Assembly: GCA_005406025.1 (NCBI GenBank)
Contig: BGZK01001200.1
Coordinates: 1-64,000 of the forward strand
DNA length: 64,000 nucleotides
From: Eumeta japonica
Lineage: Eukaryota; Arthropoda; Insecta; Lepidoptera; Psychidae
Direction of reading: 5' to 3'
This document shows positions 58,645 to 64,000 of the stretch, one piece after another. Both the position numbers and the translations under genes were made by a program. The notes beneath the pieces were generated by a model. It worked only from the letters and a program-made list of their open reading frames with translations. It had not been told where the DNA came from and made no database searches. Each line of letters opens with the position of its first letter. Position 1 is the first letter of the stretch.

Positions 58645-59058
58645 CGGAGGTCGTACCAGGTAGAAGTCCGGGCAATCGCCCTCGATACCTTTATAATGAA
58701 CGTCAATTTACGTATTCATAACAATCTCAATGTACACCATATACCTTGTCTAGTGCATTTATGCGTGATATATACTTAAGCAATATAGTAAATGCAATGG
58801 AATAATGCATTGTAGTGTAACAGTTGTGCGCGTACGCGTTGATGTAAGTTTGAATAAAATTAGCTGTATCAGAAACATTATGACGGTTCTTAAAAGCAGT
58901 GAAAATGTGTGCAGTTCCGCAGATAGACAGTTTTATGCAACGAATCGACTGGGCACCGAACTCGCAATTCTCGTGTCATGGACGGGCATCGGTTAAACCA
59001 CAGACCGCGTCAATGTAATCAAAGCTGTTGTTATTGTAGAACATAATGTGTCATTCAC

Positions 59059-59176
59059 CTGACGATAAACGTACGCCCCGTTTGTGGTGCTGTATAATGA
59101 ACCGGTCCGCGAGCGATCGCGACGATTCCCGTATATTGCATATTGATAAAGTGCATGAAAGATGCATTTGATGCAT
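59059..59176 (-). CDS. Candidate first exon, phase-1 donor
   Basis: Minus strand: two in-frame ATGs (MHQMHLSCTLSICNIRESSR...) lead to LADRFIIQHHKRGVRLSS and ATCGTCAG/GTGAATG after 118 nt (39 codons plus 1 nt). CpG-rich DNA to 59270 lies upstream as a possible promoter. The plus strand is also open (MCHSPDDKRTPRLWCC...), so strand is not settled. If correct, its intron contains the 57.97 kb recursive site. Confidence 0.3.
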
Positions 59177-59179
59177 GCA

Positions 59180-59275
59180 CAACGAGGGTGATGTTATCGC
59201 GATGCGTCGCGGTCGACAGTCGACGGTGACCGCGCGCTCGTCACCTAGCGATTCAAAGAACCGCCTTTATTTTCG
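59180..59275 (-). promoter_or_regulatory. CpG-rich patch upstream of the 59.06 kb candidate exon
   Basis: GTCGCGGTCGACAGTCGACG and GACCGCGCGCTCGTC form a GC-rich core. No TATA box. Promoter role is inferred only from position. Confidence 0.25.
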
Positions 59276-59407
59276 TCGAGGATATGTCCCCGTTCTATGG
59301 AGCGGTGAAATACTTTAAAGCAATACTAGTATCGGACTCAGCGTATTCGCTTAATTGATCAAATACAGTTTAAAAGTTAGAGATATTGAAAATTGGATCT
59401 TAAAGAT

Positions 59408-59602
59408 ATGTTTATTAAGTGTGAGTCAGATTACACAGAGTGGGCGCTTAAGTCGTTACGCTGTCATCGTCCTAATTTTGCAGTGTCCTCGTTTTTTGAG
59501 GTCAGCTTCTATCCGGGCAACGAACTCGTGCCCTTATCGCGCGACGATGGCGGGAGCGCGCGGGGCGGGGAACGGGGCGCGTTAGAACGGTCGCAATTCT
59601 AA
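59408..59602 (+). CDS. Unassigned small ORF
   Basis: From the ATG at 59408 (G at -3) 64 codons read MFIKCESDYTEWALKSLRCH... and end GGERGALERSQF before TAA. Composition is balanced across both its AT-rich first half and its GC-rich last third (59520-59590), which is somewhat better than chance. No family recognised. Confidence 0.25.
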   Translation: MFIKCESDYTEWALKSLRCHRPNFAVSSFFEVSFYPGNELVPLSRDDGGSARGGERGALERSQF

Positions 59603-60264
59603 AGCCTGTCGGCAGATGGCGGTGTCAACCCATAACAGTTATTTTCTTTATTACCCTCCACAAATACATATTATGTAATAAATGCATCGTAAAAAAAAGC
59701 CTTAATGGCGTTTAATGAATGAAATCCATTCGTTCAATTTGTTTTGTAACGTCCGTATTCATAGTATTTTCGTTGTCTCATATAAATGACATCAATGGGA
59801 GTCTACTGTACATTTATATTAAGAAAATATTTAATTCACAACGAAAATCCATAACATATGTATAATGTGTATTGTATTAAACAAATAGCAGAAATACTTA
59901 TTTAATAGTACAGTAATGAATGTAACCATGTTATGTATGCATTTGTTATTGTTCAGTAAACAAGTGCACATCGCAACAATGGCATGAAAACAAAGCAGTG
60001 AGATAACAGTCCTATTAAATCATTAATACATGCAAGTCGTGAGAGCTAACTGGATATCTAGGCTAGGCTAGCGTATGTTTGTCGGCGAGGTGTCACGCCC
60101 GTCAAGGAGAACGTTGTGGCGGTCGCCAATATAGAACATTATTCGACATACAAATGAACTAATAGTTATATTCTAAAACGGCAATGGTATCATTAATAAG
60201 ATACAAACTTTTTCGAACGGTTGTACGGGTTCAAGTTTGCTGTGGTTTTTAAGAGTTATGAAAT

Positions 60265-60310
60265 ATAAAAAGCTAGCTTTGCCCACAGCTCTGCCCGTAC
60301 GGATAGAGAA
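60265..60310 (+). repeat. CCCGC-head repeat fragment
   Basis: AGCTAGCTTTGCCCACAGCT followed by CTGCCCGTACGG matches the ACTAGC-CCCG head family. Confidence 0.5.
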
Positions 60311-60542
60311 TCTCATTTGAAAGTTCTATTTTTATTAAAAGTTGGATTGCAACAAACTGTAACCTGTACTTTATGCCACCATAAGTTCTATTAATGTGCT
60401 AATTCTTTCAAAATCCAGGGTCAGTATTAACGTTTAGCACATGCTAAAAATGAAATCAGAAAATAAAACATAAAATGCCATGATATATATGTATCATGGA
60501 TGATCTCATCTTATAGGTACCGATCTATACACATTAAGTACA

Positions 60543-60567
60543 CAAACACACACACACACACACACAC
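60543..60567. repeat. (AC)n microsatellite
   Basis: About 12 CA units. Confidence 0.95.
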
Positions 60568-60736
60568 GAAGTGTTTGCAGTGCATTGTTAGCGCTGCGTT
60601 ACGCGTTCGTCTCGCGGCACGATTTTCATTATGACTTGATGCGCTAAGTTGTCGCTGCTAATCCCCCAGGCTACCCGTCGTAACAGGATGTATACTAAAA
60701 CTTGGCTGGATAACGTTTTCCCTATTTCGACGATAT

Positions 60737-60795
60737 GTTTGATGTAAAGGATTATCTCCTTAACGGGAAATAATCCTTTCATCAGAACATCAAAC
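60737..60795. other. Hairpin with paired outer arms
   Basis: TGATGTAAAGGATTAT at 60740-60755 pairs with ATAATCCTTTCATCA with a single bulge, around a 14-nt loop. A further GTTTGAT/ATCAAAC pair lies outside. About 59 nt in all. It could be a small pre-miRNA-like transcript or a worn TIR element; arms do not match a miRNA I know. Confidence 0.6.
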
Positions 60796-61362
60796 AAGTG
60801 GTTTTCAAGCTACAACAAGCGCAAGAAAGGATAAACATACATGTATTATGATAGACGTGGCATGTATTGTAATACGTATGGATTTGATTTGTTCGTTATT
60901 TGTCATAATATCATATGTCATTAATTACCATCAAAGTACTGTGTTGACTGTAAACAAATAGATTTTTCATAAAATCCGCTTAGTGAGGAATGAAAGACAT
61001 CTTTTTTTTTGCATTGCCGAAAAGTCGATAAATACTCTTAACGTGAGCTTCACTTGACTTCGCCGAGAATTTTCGTAGTTTTATCCGTGACAGGTCTATT
61101 TTGAATGTTCTTTTGACCCGCCATCCATCTCGGCGTTGCTTAATAATTCATACTATGTTATTTCAAGAGATTCCTTCTTGTTTTATATGATTATCACTCT
61201 TTATCGTTTCGGTGTAGGTATTCTATGATGAAAATTATCATAAGTTAGTATTCGGCCTTCAAGTTTCCTCCCTGTCAAAATTTATGAAACGGTTTCATTA
61301 CTTTACTCTGTAGACATAACAATGTACACTACTATACCGCACTACTAACACTACCACCACTT

Positions 61363-61967
61363 TTAAAAAACCGGACAAGTGCGAGTCGAACTCGTCCATC
61401 GAGGGTACCGTACAAATTTGCAGGTACACATTATAAATAGTTCAGGAATCGAATCTCGTAATTTTTCCGAGCTTTTCCAGAAATTCAGTTTCCAAAACCT
61501 ATAATATAATTACATACTTATAGGATATTGTGGTTATACCTAACTAATTTAGGTACGAACTGTTGTTTATACCTAAATTACTTAGGTGAACTAATCAAAG
61601 TTATTTTTATGATTTGATTGCAAATGTATGATTTTCAGATTATTTCCTACACTTGTAATATAAGACGGTATTACTTGCCAAATTTCATAGTTCTAGGTCA
61701 ATGGAAAATACCCTATAAATTTTGATTCCCTTGAAAGTGTCCAAATATACGTTTTTTTGCGACATAAACTGCCGTATCTTTTTTTCACGTTAACTTAGAA
61801 GTTTGATATTTTACAACATAAAGGGACTGTAGACTTGAGTACATGGCTGTAATTTTAACTGGATACCTCCACGCGTTCCCTATATAAAGGGTCTTGACAG
61901 GTGGAGGGAAAACAAATTGATCCTATAAGGGTTGCGTTTTTCTTTTTGAGGTATGGAACCCTAAAAA
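61363..61967 (+). mobile_element. CCGG-head lepidopteran retroposon, copy 3
   Basis: Head TTTTAAAAAACCGGACAAGT then GCGAGTCGAACTCG and CGAGGGTACCGTAC. Tail TGATCCTATAAGGGTTGCG, then TTGAGGTATGGAACCCTAAA. Both ends are the best preserved of the family here, and the interior is AT-rich and non-coding. Confidence 0.8.
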
Positions 61968-61999
61968 TGGTAGGTGTATCTTTTTACATAAAGATGTTT

Positions 62000-63770
62000 C
62001 AAATCAAATCAAAACATTTTTATTTCGTAAGTAATTAAATTACACTTCAATACGTTATTAATTCTCACATATACAATACATAGCATAATATAATAACATA
62101 ACATAACATTCTTACTTTTATTTCCAAAACCACTGAGCTTAAAATTTTGAAATAAAAATAGTATATGAGGCTATTTTTACAGTTTTAAAAGAAAACCTAA
62201 ATTATATTCCAAAGCTCTTACTTTCGAACGAGGAACGGAAAATAATCGTGAAAGAAATACGACTCATGTGATAATTTATCGTACTAAATCCTTTCTACGC
62301 GACGCCGACTTGCGACTTGGCCGTTTTATTCTTTAATGTACACGTGGCGATGATTTAGACGGAGTGGACATTGCGAGGTAAATCACGTTCGGACCAAGAT
62401 CGAAAGGATCAAGACCGACACTGAAATAGGAATCGGATAAAAGTTATCGTATAGCGGTAGAAGACGGCTATTGCATACATATCTTCAACATTACCACTCA
62501 TTGCGCCTCGTTCAGACATTTCAACGTGACTGGGTGACAAACATTTTTGTACATAAATGTGAAAGACTTTTTCACCATTTTCGGTATTTTGTACACCAAT
62601 TCATAACAATACAAATAAACGGCAGGTGCATAACATTTAAAATGGCAAATACCTATTTATTTCAGAATTTCCCTTTGATTTTAATCTAATGGCTACCTAC
62701 GGCTTCGAGACACGCAGCTATTACGAAAGGCTTAGAATAAACCATTACTATTAACCCTCAACTGGTATCGCTAAAAAAGGCAACGTAACTGGTATCGGGG
62801 ATAAGACCAGACCCCATTCATAATATGCAAGAAAATAAAGAAAACAAATATTAAAAAAAATATTATATTAGCTAATCCAGATTTAATATACTTTTATCTT
62901 CTATTGTATACGGTGTTATTAAGTGGAATTTCATAATTATTCAATTCATTGCATGAGGATTCGTAGTGAATGAACAGATTCCAGGGCCAGCGGTGGGTCG
63001 CGTGCTGCAAATCACTGCATGTCGCAGGCAAGCGTCTAACATTTATATCTGATTGAGAACTCATTGTATCAATTTGACTAGCGCTTCTATGTAGAATTTA
63101 TCTAAAATTCTCTTAGCGAATTTTCATAAATAAATTATTTTCTACTCAAAATGGCCGTCGGCTTTCAAACACTTCCGGTATAACGGCTGACGGTGGGGAC
63201 CGTCCAACGAAATATTCTCCGCATTGGCACTACTGCTAATGTGCGCCCACCCTGGTATTAAATTTATGCTTACGACGGGCGAAAATGTTGCAATACTTAA
63301 TGAATAGTTGATAAAAAAATGGAAGAAATATTTAAATACGTTAGTAATTAAACATATTTGAGGCAGAAGCTATCCGAACGGCGAAGAATATTTAAAACTG
63401 ACAAAATAACAAATATAGTGATAAAAACCACTTAAAAAGCTCTAAGTAAATACAAAGACTACGGTCGTCTCCCAGGAAAATTGTATATCGCCAAACGATA
63501 AAATTTCACTTGTTAATTGTCTTTGCGCTTCCGAATCGACGTATTTGAACGTCATTGCTGTAATAAAATCTTATTGACTGAGATATTGCGAAAAATTTAT
63601 AATTTTCCATAAATAAAAATAAACAGACAACCGTACGCATGCTACCGTTTAATATTTCTGCCCTATAAAGGTGATTTTTGGTTGATCAGTCGGCCTGTTA
63701 CTCTATCGCGATCCCCATTGTGACTGCTGTAATAACCGAAGACAATAACATATACGTAGATGCGGCCGTA
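62000..63770. other. AT-rich interval without recognised genes
   Basis: Contains only short ORFs (72 codons at 62471-62689), ATAACATAACAT-type tandem sequence at 62080-62110, and scattered homopolymers. Nothing supported. Confidence 0.4.
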
Positions 63771-64000
63771 AGCGATAACCCATGCGGCGGTGCGCGCGCG
63801 GCGCTCGGCCGGGTCTTTGGCCGGCAACGGGGGCAGCCTTGCGCCGTCCTCGGTGCCCTATTTGTGAACCCGGCGCGCCCGCGGCCCGCTCACCCCGCCC
63901 CCCCCCCGGCCCACGCGCCCCTCCCGCCGGCTTACAAATTTAAAATAATTATCGCCTCGGACGCCGTCGCCACGCGGCAACCGAAGCTCCACGACGGCCG
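63770..64000. other. CpG-rich island, cut by the window end
   Basis: Very CpG-rich, with a C10 run at 63898-63907 and GC boxes. It is still GC-rich at the last base, so it continues beyond. Possible promoter; no exon could be read. Confidence 0.5.

Noticed and set aside
1..64000. CRISPR arrays, rRNA genes, prokaryotic operons
   Set aside because: No regularly spaced repeats of the CRISPR kind, no rRNA core sequence and no bacterial gene organisation were seen.

Overview
The window looks like lepidopteran (moth or butterfly) nuclear DNA. It is AT-rich, has no operons or long open genes, and carries repeat heads I recognise as widespread in Lepidoptera: the 'AAAACCGGnCAAGTGCGAGTC' unit, the 'CCCGCGnCTTCGTCCGCG' head, and RTE-type tails ending near 'TTGAAGTnGGTTA'. 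There are also two decayed Jockey-type LINE copies. Species and locus could not be named.

Most of the window appears to be intron or intergenic sequence. About 25 short GC/CpG-rich islands (100-1200 bp) sit every 1-4 kb in the AT-rich background. They run from about 1.74 kb to the right end; the largest is at 16.08-17.34 kb. No long coding exon was found. GC-rich islands lack stop codons by composition, so both strands of most islands show protein-like ORFs, and I treat nearly all of them with low confidence.

The best gene evidence is on the minus strand. A 50-nt segment at 57925-57974 has a CTAAC branch-point candidate, a pyrimidine tract and a TTTACAG 3' splice site that runs directly into GTAAGAG, with a second strong donor (CACCAG/GTAAGAC) 50 nt on. 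This is the layout of a recursive (ratchet) splice site with an RS-exon, as expected inside a very long intron. Short ORFs ending at good minus-strand donors occur in islands at 59.06-59.18, 49.44-49.47, 28.03-28.16 and 18.11-18.16 kb. All leave the reading frame in phase 1, as alternative first exons feeding one downstream exon (left of the window) would. Plus-strand candidate exons at 16.70, 35.41, 39.50, 53.74 and 56.16 kb are weaker.

Repeats by region. 0-9 kb: a decayed variable-body repeat, an RTE-like tail, copy 1 of a ~470-bp family, and a CCGG-head element. 9-22 kb: a 149-bp TIR element and a reverse CCGG-head element. 26-35 kb: copies 2 and 3 of the 470-bp family and a Jockey 3' end with poly(A). 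36-50 kb: a perfect 15-bp hairpin, tRNA-derived sequences, a ~440-bp inverted repeat pair, two more RTE-like tails, a Jockey RT copy and a 346-bp TIR element. 50-64 kb: a third tRNA-like sequence, microsatellites and a further CCGG-head element.

The islands, splice signals and lack of long exons fit the 5' part of a large, multi-promoter regulatory or signalling gene on the minus strand. That is inference, not demonstration.
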